From the NCBI RefSeq assembly GCF_040438925.1, contig NZ_CP159258.1:2866001-2930000 (forward strand): a stretch of DNA of 64,000 bases. Reading direction: 5' to 3'. The position numbers were made by a program, and so were the translations under genes. Positions 1 through 8,242 of the stretch are shown here, piece after piece. Position 1 is the stretch's first letter. Every line of letters begins with the position of its first letter. A model generated the notes under the pieces. The model had not been told where the DNA came from. It did no database searches and worked only from the letters and a program-made list of their open reading frames with translations. The stretch comes from Pseudomonas sp. MYb327. Lineage in GTDB: Bacteria > Pseudomonadota > Gammaproteobacteria > Pseudomonadales > Pseudomonadaceae.

Positions 1-95
1 AATTCTCCCGTTCGCCGGGCGAGGCACTATTCAATCGTCAGAATCTGCCCACTCACCCGCGATCCGCGTTACCAACAATTCAGGAAGTTCCCCTT

Positions 96-1244
96 ATGCG
101 AACAAACAGGATCTCCGTACAGTCAGCGCTAGGCCTGAGCCTGCTTGTACTCGGTTTGAACAGTGCCCGCGCGGACCTGCCCGCCGACACCATCGGCCAG
201 ACCACCTTGGCATTCCCCGCGGAACCGCACCGGGCGTTTGTCGTTGACGTCGAGTTCGACAGTTTTGTCGCCGGCCGTGTCACCGTCGTCGACCCCGACC
301 AAAAACGCGTGCTGGGCATGGTCCCGACCGGTTTTGCCGCGCCTTCGACCCTGAGCCATGACGGCAAGCTGATCTACAGCGCCGACATCTGGTACTCCCG
401 TGGCACCCGTGGCACCCGCACCGACGTGCTGACCGCGTGGGACAGCTCGACCCTGTCGCCGGCCTGGGAAGTGTTGATCCCGAACAAGCGCGCCGAGTCG
501 CTGACCCAGCGCTACGGCCTGAAAACCAGCGGCGATGATCGCTTTGTCTACGTCTACAACTTCACCCCGTCGACCTCGGTGACCGTTGTCGATACCCAGA
601 CCAAGGCCGTCGCCTCGGAAATTTCGATTCCTGGCTGCGTGCTCAACTACCCGGTTGGCAATCGTCGTTTCGCCTCGTTGTGCGGCGATGGCAGTCTGCA
701 GGTAGTAACCCTCAACGATCAGGGCGTGGAAACTGCGCGCAACCGCACGCCATTCTTCGACCCGAACGCAGAGAAACTGGTTGAGCGCGCGGTCAACGTC
801 GGCGACACCTACTACTTCACCACCACTACTGGCACCGTGCGCGCCGTGGATTTCTCCGGTGACACACCGAAAATCCTGCCGAGCTGGTCGCTGGTAACCG
901 ATGCCGAGAAGAAAGCCGGCTGGGCACCGGGCGGCTGGCAGTTGATGGCCGTCGCGCCGAAGTTGAACCGCTTGTACGTGCTGATGCACGACGCCCACGA
1001 ACCAATGAAGTGGGAAGACCCGAGCACGTTCATCTGGGCCTATGACCTCAAGACCATGAAGAAAATCGCCACCCTGGAAGCCCCGGCACCGGTGTGGAGC
1101 ATGCAAGCCACCGGTGACGACAAGCCGCTGTTGCTGGGCACCGACGTTGAAGGTGGTTTGCAGATTTTCGACCTCAAGACCAACAAGCACACCGGCAGCA
1201 TGGCAAAAGTCGCGAAGACCGCGACTCAGGTCATGAGCTACTAA
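96..1244 (+). CDS. aauB: Quinoprotein amine dehydrogenase, heavy (beta-propeller) subunit
   Basis: This is the large subunit of a periplasmic tryptophan tryptophylquinone (TTQ) amine dehydrogenase, which oxidises a primary amine to aldehyde plus ammonia and passes electrons to a periplasmic carrier. The 382-aa product starts with a Sec signal (hydrophobic stretch about 12-26 ending in ARA). The rest is beta-strand rich with repeated 'vvD...' blade motifs, as expected for the family's seven-bladed propeller. An AGGAAG ribosome site sits just ahead of the ATG. The assignment is fixed by the following E, D and A genes in the usual mau/aau order. Light-chain features favour aralkylamine (aau) over methylamine (mau) dehydrogenase; substrate is inferred. 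Only 95 bases precede the start, so genes further upstream cannot be judged. Confidence 0.9.
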   Translation: MRTNRISVQSALGLSLLVLGLNSARADLPADTIGQTTLAFPAEPHRAFVVDVEFDSFVAGRVTVVDPDQKRVLGMVPTGFAAPSTLSHDGKLIYSADIWYSRGTRGTRTDVLTAWDSSTLSPAWEVLIPNKRAESLTQRYGLKTSGDDRFVYVYNFTPSTSVTVVDTQTKAVASEISIPGCVLNYPVGNRRFASLCGDGSLQVVTLNDQGVETARNRTPFFDPNAEKLVERAVNVGDTYYFTTTTGTVRAVDFSGDTPKILPSWSLVTDAEKKAGWAPGGWQLMAVAPKLNRLYVLMHDAHEPMKWEDPSTFIWAYDLKTMKKIATLEAPAPVWSMQATGDDKPLLLGTDVEGGLQIFDLKTNKHTGSMAKVAKTATQVMSY

Positions 1245-1257
1245 ACGAGGTTCGGCC

Positions 1258-1797
1258 ATGCAATCAGATCCGATCTTCATCATTGCCAGCGCACTCGCCA
1301 TTTCGGCGCTGCTGGCCAGTGCCGCGACCCACAAGGTGCGGGCACCGGCGCGCTTTGCCAAACAGCTGGCGGACTACCAACTGCTGCCCGATGCGCTGGT
1401 CCGCCCTAGCGCCCGGTTGATCCCGCTGCTGGAACTGGCCATCGCTTTCGCGCTGCTGGTTCCGGTCACCCGGACCTGGGCTGCGTTGAGCGCGGCCAGC
1501 CTGTTGGCGCTTTACGCCGCTGCTATCGGCATCAACCTGTGGCGCGGTCGTCGCGACATCGACTGCGGCTGTGCGGGCCCGGATCAGGCGCAACCACTTC
1601 GCCCGCTCCTGCTGCTGCGCAACAGCGTTGTCGTAGCGGTGGCGCTGCTGGCCAGCGTGGCGCCGGTTGTCCGTGACATGACTGTGTTCGATGGCTTCGT
1701 GACCGTGGCTTCCGCCGCTGTCGCACTGCTCATCTACGCCGCGGCCGATGGCCTGCTGGCGAACTCCCCTCTTCTGCTCAAATTGATTGGTAGGTAA
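1258..1797 (+). CDS. aauE: Amine dehydrogenase maturation membrane protein MauE/AauE
   Basis: A 179-aa inner-membrane protein of the MauE family (DoxX-like fold), needed in mau systems for export or disulfide maturation of the cysteine-rich light chain. About four hydrophobic segments are visible (near 5-20, 45-65, 70-90 and 120-165). A DCGC motif follows RRDI near residue 100, facing a likely redox role with the thioredoxin-like protein encoded next. It starts 13 bases after the heavy-subunit stop and lies in the same operon. The function is taken from mau genetics; the sequence shows only the membrane topology, the CxC pair and the context. Confidence 0.85.
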   Translation: MQSDPIFIIASALAISALLASAATHKVRAPARFAKQLADYQLLPDALVRPSARLIPLLELAIAFALLVPVTRTWAALSAASLLALYAAAIGINLWRGRRDIDCGCAGPDQAQPLRPLLLLRNSVVVAVALLASVAPVVRDMTVFDGFVTVASAAVALLIYAAADGLLANSPLLLKLIGR

Positions 1798-1802
1798 TCA
1801 AA

Positions 1803-2429
1803 ATGGAAGGCTTGATAGTTTCCAACGTTCTGCTCTGGGTACTGCTGGTGGCCGTGGCGTTTGTCGTCATGGGCCTGGTTCGTCAGATTGGCGTGCTCCA
1901 CGGTCGCCTGGCCCCGGCCGGTGCACTGATGGTCGACAAAGGCGTGGCCGTCAACGAAGCCGCCCCGCAAATCACTGCCGCCGACCGTAAGGGTCGCCCG
2001 GTGAACTTCGGTTATGCCGGTGAAAAATCGCAACTGCTGTTCTTCCTCTCGCCGACCTGCCCGATCTGCAAGTCGCTACTGCCGGCAATCAAATCCATCG
2101 CCAAGGAACAGGCCGGGACGCTCGACGTGGTGTTCGTCAGCGATGGCGACATGGACGCCCAGCAAGCGCTGATCCGCGAGCACAAACTGGAAGACGCCAC
2201 CTACGTGGTCGGCCCGGAAGTCGGCATGACTTACCAGATCGGCAAGCTGCCGTACGCGGCGCTGATCGACAAGTCCGGCACCCTGCGTGCCAAAGGCCTG
2301 GTCAACTCCCGCGAGCACCTGGACAGCCTGTTTGAAGTTGAGCATTTGAAGCACGCCACGCTGCAGCAATACCTCAATGCCCAACCGCACACCCACGATC
2401 ATGACCACAGCCACGGCCATAGCCACTGA
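1803..2429 (+). CDS. aauD: Thioredoxin-like maturation protein MauD/AauD
   Basis: A 208-aa membrane-anchored, periplasm-facing thioredoxin-fold protein. One N-terminal membrane helix (about 8-28) is followed by an AhpC/TSA-like domain with the active-site motif CPIC at 86-89 after SPT. In the family it forms or isomerises the disulfides of the light chain. The start lies 5 bases after the aauE stop. The C-terminus is odd: the last 13 residues alternate His with Asp, Ser, Gly or Thr (seven His). This could bind Cu, Zn or Ni, or could serve as a metal store; that is inference. Confidence 0.88.
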   Translation: MEGLIVSNVLLWVLLVAVAFVVMGLVRQIGVLHGRLAPAGALMVDKGVAVNEAAPQITAADRKGRPVNFGYAGEKSQLLFFLSPTCPICKSLLPAIKSIAKEQAGTLDVVFVSDGDMDAQQALIREHKLEDATYVVGPEVGMTYQIGKLPYAALIDKSGTLRAKGLVNSREHLDSLFEVEHLKHATLQQYLNAQPHTHDHDHSHGHSH

Positions 2430-2447
2430 TAAGGCAGGGAGACGTTT

Positions 2448-2969
2448 ATGAAACTGCTGGATCTGTTGTTCGAACGCTCGACGCGCCGTGTTGCCGACAC
2501 TACTTCGCGCCGCAAACTGCTGTCGCGCATGGGCTCGCTGATGGTGGCCGGTGCCGCCCTTCCGCTGCTGCTGCCGCTGGACCGTACCAGCAAGGCACTG
2601 GCCGCCACTGACCCGAAAGCCGGTGATCCTGGTGATCCGAATAGCTGCGACTACTGGCGCTACTGTTCCATCGACGGCTTTCTGTGCAGCTGCTGCGGCG
2701 GGTCGGTGACGTCCTGCCCACCGGGTACCGAAGCCTCGCAAGTGACCTGGATCGGCACCTGCCGCAACCCGGCCGACGGCAAGGACTACATCATTTCCTA
2801 CAACGACTGCTGCGGTAAGCAAAGCTGCGCCCAGTGCGCCTGCACCCGTAACGACAGTGAAGAACCGGCCTACCGCCCGTTCAACAACAACGATGTGAAC
2901 TGGTGCCTGGCCGCCAAATCGCACATCTACCACTGCACCGTTTCGATCATCCGCGGCGTGGCGGTTTAA
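2448..2969 (+). CDS. aauA: Amine dehydrogenase light (TTQ) subunit, aralkylamine type
   Basis: The catalytic small subunit, 173 aa. An N-terminal twin-arginine-like leader (SRRKLL at 20-25, then a hydrophobic stretch to about 52) precedes a mature domain with 14 cysteines. The two tryptophans that cross-link into TTQ should be W101 (in TWIGTC) and W152 (in DVNWC). The CSCCGG motif at 80-85 and the WIGTC and DVNWC contexts match what I recall of the Alcaligenes aromatic amine dehydrogenase light chain better than methylamine dehydrogenases. That supports an aralkylamine substrate such as tyramine, phenethylamine or tryptamine. TTQ formation normally needs a MauG-type dihaem enzyme, and none is encoded downstream in this operon. 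Confidence 0.92.
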   Translation: MKLLDLLFERSTRRVADTTSRRKLLSRMGSLMVAGAALPLLLPLDRTSKALAATDPKAGDPGDPNSCDYWRYCSIDGFLCSCCGGSVTSCPPGTEASQVTWIGTCRNPADGKDYIISYNDCCGKQSCAQCACTRNDSEEPAYRPFNNNDVNWCLAAKSHIYHCTVSIIRGVAV

Positions 2970-3012
2970 CACGCGCTTTACCGCCGATTGCCTGGGTAAC
3001 CGACATCTACTC

Positions 3013-3106
3013 TGTGGCGAGGGAGCTTGCTCCCGCTGGGTCGCGAAGCGGCCCCAAAAAAATGGGACTGCTGCGCAGTCTAGCGGGAGCAAGCTCTCTC
3101 GCCACA
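3013..3106. repeat. REPIN-type repeat (two inverted REP units)
   Basis: An outer unit beginning TGTGGCGAGGGAGCTTGCTC is mirrored by GAGCAAGCTCTCTCGCCACA at the other end. A GCGAAGCGGCCCC and CTGCGCAG centre lies between. This is the typical Pseudomonas fluorescens double-REP layout. It sits between the light-chain gene and the cytochrome gene, so it interrupts the operon and may affect mRNA processing between them. Confidence 0.85.
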
Positions 3107-3199
3107 ATGGGGATGGGGTCCTGGGCAATCGGCTTTTTTTTTCGTTAAGCGTTGTTTTTTCTTCGGTAAGACCTGCCACCCGCAAAAAAGGTACTTGTC

Positions 3200-3721
3200 A
3201 TGCGTATGTTGCTTTCCCTGGGCCTGGCCTGCGTCATGATCGCCCCGCTCGCTCATGCCCGGGCCATTCCCAACCCCGGGCAGCGCCATGCTCCGGGTAA
3301 TGAAGAATTGCAAAAGCCGATTGCCGAGGCCGGGTACAGCGTAGGCGTGAACTACCAGTTGCAATGCGCCGGTTGCCACTTGGGCAACGGCATGGGCTCG
3401 GCGGCCAATGACACGCCTCGCATGGCAGGTTTTGTCGGCAACTTCCTGAAAGTCCCTGGCGGTCGCGAATTTCTGGTGCGCGTGCCGGGCATGTCGCAAT
3501 CGGCGCTGAACAACGGCCAACTGGCCGACCTGCTCAACTGGCTGATGCGTGAAGACGGCATGGCGGGCAAAAGCAGGCCTGCGGACTACCAGCCCTACAC
3601 CGCCGACGAAGTGGCGGCGTTGCGCGCCAAAACCATGCTCAACCTGCCCGGCACCCGCGCCGAGCTGATCAAGCAAATGCGAGCGCAAGGCATCGCAATT
3701 GAAGATGGCATGAATTACTGA
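3200..3721 (+). CDS. Mono-haem c-type cytochrome associated with the amine dehydrogenase
   Basis: A 173-aa secreted cytochrome. A Sec signal peptide covers about 1-21 (ending in AHARA), and a single haem-binding CAGCH lies at 56-60. Met residues downstream (NGMG, PRMAG, PGMSQ) are possible axial ligands. It follows the light-chain gene after about 230 bases containing a REPIN. Aromatic amine dehydrogenase loci often carry c-type cytochromes, so a role as electron acceptor or maturation partner is a reasonable inference. It has one haem only, so it cannot be a MauG-type dihaem enzyme. Confidence 0.75.
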   Translation: MRMLLSLGLACVMIAPLAHARAIPNPGQRHAPGNEELQKPIAEAGYSVGVNYQLQCAGCHLGNGMGSAANDTPRMAGFVGNFLKVPGGREFLVRVPGMSQSALNNGQLADLLNWLMREDGMAGKSRPADYQPYTADEVAALRAKTMLNLPGTRAELIKQMRAQGIAIEDGMNY

Positions 3722-3735
3722 GCAACACCTGCAAA

Positions 3736-3769
3736 CCTGTGGCGAGGGAGCTTGTTCCCTCGCCACAGG
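3736..3769 (+). terminator. REP-derived perfect hairpin acting as terminator of the aau operon
   Basis: Perfect 14-bp arms CCTGTGGCGAGGGA and TCCCTCGCCACAGG surround a GCTTGT loop, followed directly by CTTTTTG. The arm sequence is that of the local REP family, so a single REP appears to have become a rho-independent terminator 15 bases after the cytochrome stop. Confidence 0.75.
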
Positions 3770-3770
3770 C

Positions 3771-4100
3771 TTTTTGTCACGCCTCTGGCCACAGACTTGC
3801 TCCGACTGTTGCCCCATGCACATCGATGCCTATAGACGCTCGTATGGCTTTTGCTACAAATCAGCGCTGAATCCAATGGAATAAATTTCCGGTCCGGGGT
3901 TCTACCCAAACGTCGCAAATCAGTGAATCATTGCGCTGTGCCGCTAAAGTGACAGCACCCGTCGCCACACCCGCCAAAAGCCTGTAAATTTCGCTGGTGG
4001 GTTGCTTATCACGGTGACGCTAACGCTCTCAGGCGAGGGCAGTATTGAACTGAATCGCGTCACCAGTAAGCGCGAGGGGCAGCAGACATGAGGTCTATCT
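3771..4100. other. Intergenic leader of the polysaccharide locus
   Basis: No gene is visible between the aau terminator and the first polysaccharide gene. The clearest structure is an 8-bp inverted repeat, GGTGACGC (4013-4020) and GCGTCACC (4057-4064), flanked by CTGGTGG upstream and CCAG downstream. It could be an operator or part of a folded mRNA leader. I saw no JUMPstart/ops element (GGCGGTAG). Confidence 0.4.
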
Positions 4101-5525
4101 ATGATTTTCGAGCCCAACCGTAGTCGTTCCGTACTCCAGCGTAGAAGCAGTACCAGTATTGTTATTCAGGCCGCGCTCGACGGTGTGGCAGTGACCGGCG
4201 TTGCCTGGTATTTGATCAACTACCACATCGGTTACATAACGCAGGCCTATGTCATCATGGTTCTGTTGTTGCTCGGGGCATTGTCCGTCGTTTACGACCA
4301 CTATGCTATTTACCGGAGCAACGTTGGTTTCGCCGTTAAAGCCTTCAAACTTCTCAAGGCATGGACTGCGGTTTTTTGTTTCCTCGTTGCCATGGCATTT
4401 CTAACCAAACAGAGCGAACAATATTCGCGCTTATTGGTTGGGGAGTTATTTGTTATTGGTTATTTTGTTCAATTGCTCTTGCATCTCGCCACGCGCGAAG
4501 TGCAAAAGAAGTTCCTGGCCCACCCGACTCAACGGGAAAACGCTCTAATCATTGGCTCGGGAAGTCTGGCTAACTACCTTCACCAGAAAATCAGTAACAA
4601 CCCCTGGCTGGGTGAACAAGTCGTCGGCGCTGTATTGATCGGTGGCGTTGAAGATCACGGTAAAGATGGTGCGAAAAGCACGAATCGCTTGCCGATCCTG
4701 GGCAATATTTCCGACCTTGATGAGTTGGTGACGCAATACTCCATCCGAACCGTTTATTTCGTGACACCGCTGGATAGTTCTCAAGTCATCAAGGACGTTT
4801 ATCTGAAGTTGTTTGATAAACACATCGCAGTGAACTGGGTGCCTGATATTTTCTCACTGCGCTTGATCAACCACAGCGTTCGGGAAATTGCCGGTATTCC
4901 GGTGCTGACCTTGTCTGAAACACCGCTGATGGGAATGCGCCTGTTCCTGAAGAATCTCGAAGACAAAGTGCTGGCCTTCCTCATCTTGCTGTTTGCGGCG
5001 CCGGTGCTGCTAGCCGTAGCGATCGCCATCAAGCTCGATAGTCCCGGGCCGGTATTCTTTAGACAGGAACGCATGGGATGGAGTGGCGATTCATTTCGTA
5101 TCTGGAAATTCCGCAGCATGGTCGTCCATCAGCCTGAGGAAGGTTCCGTCAAGCAGGCAGAAAAAAATGATCCGCGTAAAACCCGGGTCGGTGCTTTTAT
5201 CCGGAAAACCAGCCTGGACGAACTACCGCAGTTGTTCAACGTACTGATGGGGGAAATGTCCCTCGTAGGCCCGCGCCCACACGCCATTGCACATGACGCG
5301 CAGTACTCGCCGGACATCGCGGACTACTTTGCACGTCATAACATCAAGCCAGGCATCACCGGCCTGGCGCAAGTTCGTGGCTTTCGCGGTGAAACGAGAG
5401 ATATCGAGCAGATGATCCGGCGTGTTGATTCGGACATCGAGTACATTAACAACTGGTCGCTCTGGCTCGATTTCACCATTCTTCTGCGTACCGTCCTGGC
5501 TTTCACCGGCAAGCACGCCTACTAG
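4101..5525 (+). CDS. Undecaprenyl-phosphate sugar phosphotransferase (initiating enzyme)
   Basis: Starts exopolysaccharide repeat-unit synthesis by moving a sugar-1-phosphate, probably glucose or galactose, onto undecaprenyl phosphate at the inner membrane. The 474 aa show four N-terminal membrane helices (within about 18-135), a Rossmann-like CoA-binding-type middle domain, a further membrane segment near 290-312, and the bacterial sugar transferase domain. Motifs seen are SPGPVFFRQ (314-322), TSLDELPQ (370-377) and LVGPRPH (388-394). Length and order fit the WcaJ/EpsB/PslA class. GAGG lies 7 bases ahead of the ATG. It is the first gene of the locus and is transcribed away from most of it. 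Confidence 0.9.
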   Translation: MIFEPNRSRSVLQRRSSTSIVIQAALDGVAVTGVAWYLINYHIGYITQAYVIMVLLLLGALSVVYDHYAIYRSNVGFAVKAFKLLKAWTAVFCFLVAMAFLTKQSEQYSRLLVGELFVIGYFVQLLLHLATREVQKKFLAHPTQRENALIIGSGSLANYLHQKISNNPWLGEQVVGAVLIGGVEDHGKDGAKSTNRLPILGNISDLDELVTQYSIRTVYFVTPLDSSQVIKDVYLKLFDKHIAVNWVPDIFSLRLINHSVREIAGIPVLTLSETPLMGMRLFLKNLEDKVLAFLILLFAAPVLLAVAIAIKLDSPGPVFFRQERMGWSGDSFRIWKFRSMVVHQPEEGSVKQAEKNDPRKTRVGAFIRKTSLDELPQLFNVLMGEMSLVGPRPHAIAHDAQYSPDIADYFARHNIKPGITGLAQVRGFRGETRDIEQMIRRVDSDIEYINNWSLWLDFTILLRTVLAFTGKHAY

Positions 5526-5546
5526 CGATTCTGAAAGGTCACCTCA

Positions 5547-5601
5547 CCCGAAGAAGTTGTCATGACGGAAATAGGTCCAGCGTCCGCTCAACTTCTTCGG
5601 G
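5547..5601. terminator. Inverted repeat between convergent genes, possible terminator
   Basis: CCCGAAGAAGTTG (5547-5559) and CAACTTCTTCGGG (5589-5601) form a perfect 13-bp stem with a 29-base loop. One arm lies in the 3' end of the GT61 gene and the other just beyond its stop. No clear T run follows on either strand, so factor-independent termination is uncertain. Confidence 0.4.
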
Positions 5602-6681
5602 GTCGATCCTGAAGCCGTCCCCATCCGGTGTACCAACCACAAAACCAAAATTCTGGTGATCACGATCCGTCAGATATTTGAAGAAGCATAGAAAGCGATT
5701 AGGCGGCTGCAACACCAGAAGCGAACCTCCCGGCTTTAGCACATTAACGCCGTGTATAAGATGACTCCCCTCAATCCCAATTACGGTTCTTGCGCCCGCA
5801 CAGGCTGCCACAATGGTTGGCACGTCGGATTTCGCAGGATCGATAATTCGAAATCCCCTGTGTACGCGCAAATATTCGGCAAGTTCCAACTCATTGCGCA
5901 ACAAACGCAGTTCACCCGTGCCACCTCGCAAAATAAACACGCCAGGGTGCTCGCTGTACTCAACGTGCGATAGCAACTTCTCCCCCATCGCACGGAATCG
6001 CAAATGCTTGTTTCGGTTTTGACAAAGATCGTCAAAGATCACCAGTTCACGGAAAAACGCATCGCGTACACGAAACGGCTTCATGCCAAGCCATTCCTCA
6101 TAACCGGGGGCATGAAGTATGCCGGTCCTGCTTGTGGAAACCAGGTTGGCGGATTGCGCAGTGGTTACCGGAATGCCTTCGTTGCATGCCAATGGGTAAG
6201 TAATGCAATCATCCATTAACCACGAGCCAAACCATTTATTTCCACCCGAGGTGCAATACATGGCGCCACGGTCGATTTCATTTTCTACGCGAATTCTTGG
6301 CAACCATTTGGATCTGGGAGTCAAAGAGGACTTGGCATTGCCTTTATAAAGCGCGCCATCAATTAACCAGACATCTTTGAGCAGGTATGCGCGCGTTGGA
6401 CCGTGCTGGACCTCTCCAACCCCTTCCATGGTGCGGCGGGGATGTTCGAAAGGATAAAAAAGGTCACCAGCCCATCCTGTCACGCGTTCGAGCTGACCTG
6501 GCAGGAAAAAAGCGGGAGGAGCAATCGCTATTTCGCCTGGAGCAATTTCCCACGTCTTTACGGCGACGCTTTGCAGCGTCAACGCCTGCTTGCGTGCAAG
6601 CCGTGTTTTAAAGATGTGCTTGTACGCAGCAAGACTCCACTTTGTTTGACCGCCACTCGTCAATGTACTGGCTTCTGACAT
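5560..6681 (-). CDS. Glycosyltransferase family 61-type (DUF563) capsular polysaccharide enzyme
   Basis: A 373-aa protein of the DUF563/GT61 kind found in capsule and exopolysaccharide loci. The C-terminal half has the recognisable layout: an ILRGG strand, a 'gfRIIDP' segment, then GARTVIGIEGSHLIHGVNV and LLVLQPPNRF, which in the family form the nucleotide-sugar site. No signal peptide or membrane helix is evident, so it should act on the cytoplasmic face of the membrane. The ATG at 6681 is chosen because GGGA lies 6 bases ahead. An in-frame ATG at 6693 and a TTG further upstream are alternatives. It is convergent with the initiating transferase. The sugar transferred cannot be read from sequence. 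Confidence 0.75.
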   Translation of the reverse strand: MSEASTLTSGGQTKWSLAAYKHIFKTRLARKQALTLQSVAVKTWEIAPGEIAIAPPAFFLPGQLERVTGWAGDLFYPFEHPRRTMEGVGEVQHGPTRAYLLKDVWLIDGALYKGNAKSSLTPRSKWLPRIRVENEIDRGAMYCTSGGNKWFGSWLMDDCITYPLACNEGIPVTTAQSANLVSTSRTGILHAPGYEEWLGMKPFRVRDAFFRELVIFDDLCQNRNKHLRFRAMGEKLLSHVEYSEHPGVFILRGGTGELRLLRNELELAEYLRVHRGFRIIDPAKSDVPTIVAACAGARTVIGIEGSHLIHGVNVLKPGGSLLVLQPPNRFLCFFKYLTDRDHQNFGFVVGTPDGDGFRIDPEEVERTLDLFPS

Positions 6682-6752
6682 ATGAATTCCCATCGAAATA
6701 GCGTACGTGGCCAAACAGGTTTAACCGCACTTCTTCAAAATCGACAACCTGT

Positions 6753-7895
6753 TCAAGTGGATACGATGCATTCCAAAACAGGGGGTGACTTCAGGTGAGT
6801 GTAACGGCTACCCAGGGTGTCCAAAAGCTCGCCTTCCGGCTTTTTGGCACAGTGCAGATAAATTTTGGACAGCCCGCCAAATCCCATTTCACGGTACCGG
6901 TTGGCTACTTCTTCATCGCTCGGCCCGTCAGGTAATCCAAGATGAAGCGTCAGTTTTTTGCCTTCCAGCGCAAACAACGGTGTTTCCCAGAGGAACTGCG
7001 CCGCGCCCGTCCTTGGCAGTCGGACAAACAGATAGCCGTCGTTGCCCAACGTATCTACATCACCGCCACGTCTTCTTTTCCACTCAAGAAGCCCATCGTC
7101 CGGTCGCGCCAGGCAAGTGCCGATATCGTAGTAATCAAATCCGTTTTCAATCGCCCACTCAAGCGCCATAAACGTCGTAATAGAGTTTATTTCGCGTAGT
7201 TTTTTATGGTCTGAAAACACCGTATCCGGGTAGCCGAAACGGATGGTGCTCCAGTAACGCTTCCCGGCCCGCGTAATCACGCATCCAAGGTGGCATGCGA
7301 CAACCTGGTCCTCCAAAAGTACCAGGTCGAGCCGACCGGCATTTTTTGCCACCCGCTGAACTTCGTGCGATTCAATTTGGGAAGCGGATGCGCCATGCCT
7401 AGCTCGGGCGTAAGGCTGAAGCATTTCCCTGTCTGCAGTTGTAATCTCGCCATCGTTCACTGCCCGTCTCATACGATAGCGCAGGCGGTTTTTGCGCAAA
7501 TTGCGACGCAGCTCGGTGTTGTATCTCGCCGTGATTTCATCCAATGACCTACCGAGCGGCACAACTGCGCTCAGGCTTCTGGGCACACACAGTGCACCGG
7601 GAACGGGCATCTCACTGACCAGCACGGTCCGACTTGATTTCTTCACCTGAAGTAGATGATCCACTTCCTGAGGTTTCGCGCCCAAAAGGACCTGCACAAA
7701 TTCCCGCTGGCTTTTCCTGCCGACATAAAGAATGTCATGAAGGCTTTCTTTCTGTAGTTTAAATCTGACAATTTCCCAGCGCCAGAAACAGGCCCGCGCA
7801 AATACATCTCGTAGCCAAGCGATAGCTTTTCTTATCTCAAACCGCACCGAAGGAGAGATCAGCTTATGTATCGGCATTGCTACATATTCTTTCAT
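6753..7895 (-). CDS. FemAB/GNAT-like acyl- or aminoacyl-transferase
   Basis: About 380 aa with a GNAT fold as in the FemAB/'acetyltransferase 6' group. Basic ELRRNLRKNRLRYRM precedes a strand-rich GNAT core (LVLLEDQVVACHLGCV), and ALEWAIENGFDYYDIGTCLARPDD matches the 'GxxxyDfG' signature region of FemAB-like enzymes. In polysaccharide loci such proteins are thought to add acyl or amino-acid groups to the glycan or its carrier; the donor here is unknown. Start codon is uncertain: ATG at 7895, ATG at 7877 or GTG at 7907, none with a strong ribosome site. The region is more AT-rich than its neighbours. Confidence 0.6.
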   Translation of the reverse strand: MKEYVAMPIHKLISPSVRFEIRKAIAWLRDVFARACFWRWEIVRFKLQKESLHDILYVGRKSQREFVQVLLGAKPQEVDHLLQVKKSSRTVLVSEMPVPGALCVPRSLSAVVPLGRSLDEITARYNTELRRNLRKNRLRYRMRRAVNDGEITTADREMLQPYARARHGASASQIESHEVQRVAKNAGRLDLVLLEDQVVACHLGCVITRAGKRYWSTIRFGYPDTVFSDHKKLREINSITTFMALEWAIENGFDYYDIGTCLARPDDGLLEWKRRRGGDVDTLGNDGYLFVRLPRTGAAQFLWETPLFALEGKKLTLHLGLPDGPSDEEVANRYREMGFGGLSKIYLHCAKKPEGELLDTLGSRYTHLKSPPVLECIVST

Positions 7896-8242
7896 TTCTA
7901 TTAGCACAATTAAGAAAAGTTCATTTAAGTTTATAAATCAACAACATATAAACCATAATCAGCAACTCGAAAGCCAAGTAAAATCATCAAAGTTTGAAAA
8001 TACATTCAATCAGGACACATACATGACCCGCGCACCCAAACACTTGATAAGGCAAGTGGGAGTAAAGATGGTACGTCGGCGTTTTGCAAGGTGATCGAAC
8101 ACTGGTCAGAAAAGTTCAGATTGGTAATGGATTTCCAGTTACAGCGCCAGATTATGGAACAAAAATGCCCACAGCCTGACTGCTGGAGCCTGCCCGGTAT
8201 AGGATGTCAACAAAGTGTAATTTGTGGCAAGTGTAGCATTGG
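7896..8242. other. AT-rich gene-free stretch inside the polysaccharide locus
   Basis: No convincing reading frame on either strand. It is clearly more AT-rich than its surroundings (for instance around 7910-8020). It must hold the promoter for the two leftward genes ending at 5560 and the 3' end of the long leftward operon that finishes with the WecG-type gene. I see no strong hairpin plus T run. Confidence 0.5.

Noticed and set aside
129..1361. Long open frame antisense to the amine dehydrogenase heavy-chain gene
   Set aside because: It mirrors the GC-rich codon pattern of the real gene; no ribosome site, and its product has no recognisable domain.
3200..3721. MauG-type TTQ-forming enzyme
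   Set aside because: Only one CxxCH motif and about 170 residues; MauG has two haems and is about twice as long.
7896..8242. Small gene in the AT-rich gap (ATG at 8024)
   Set aside because: The frame ends after seven codons; no other frame of useful length with a ribosome site exists.
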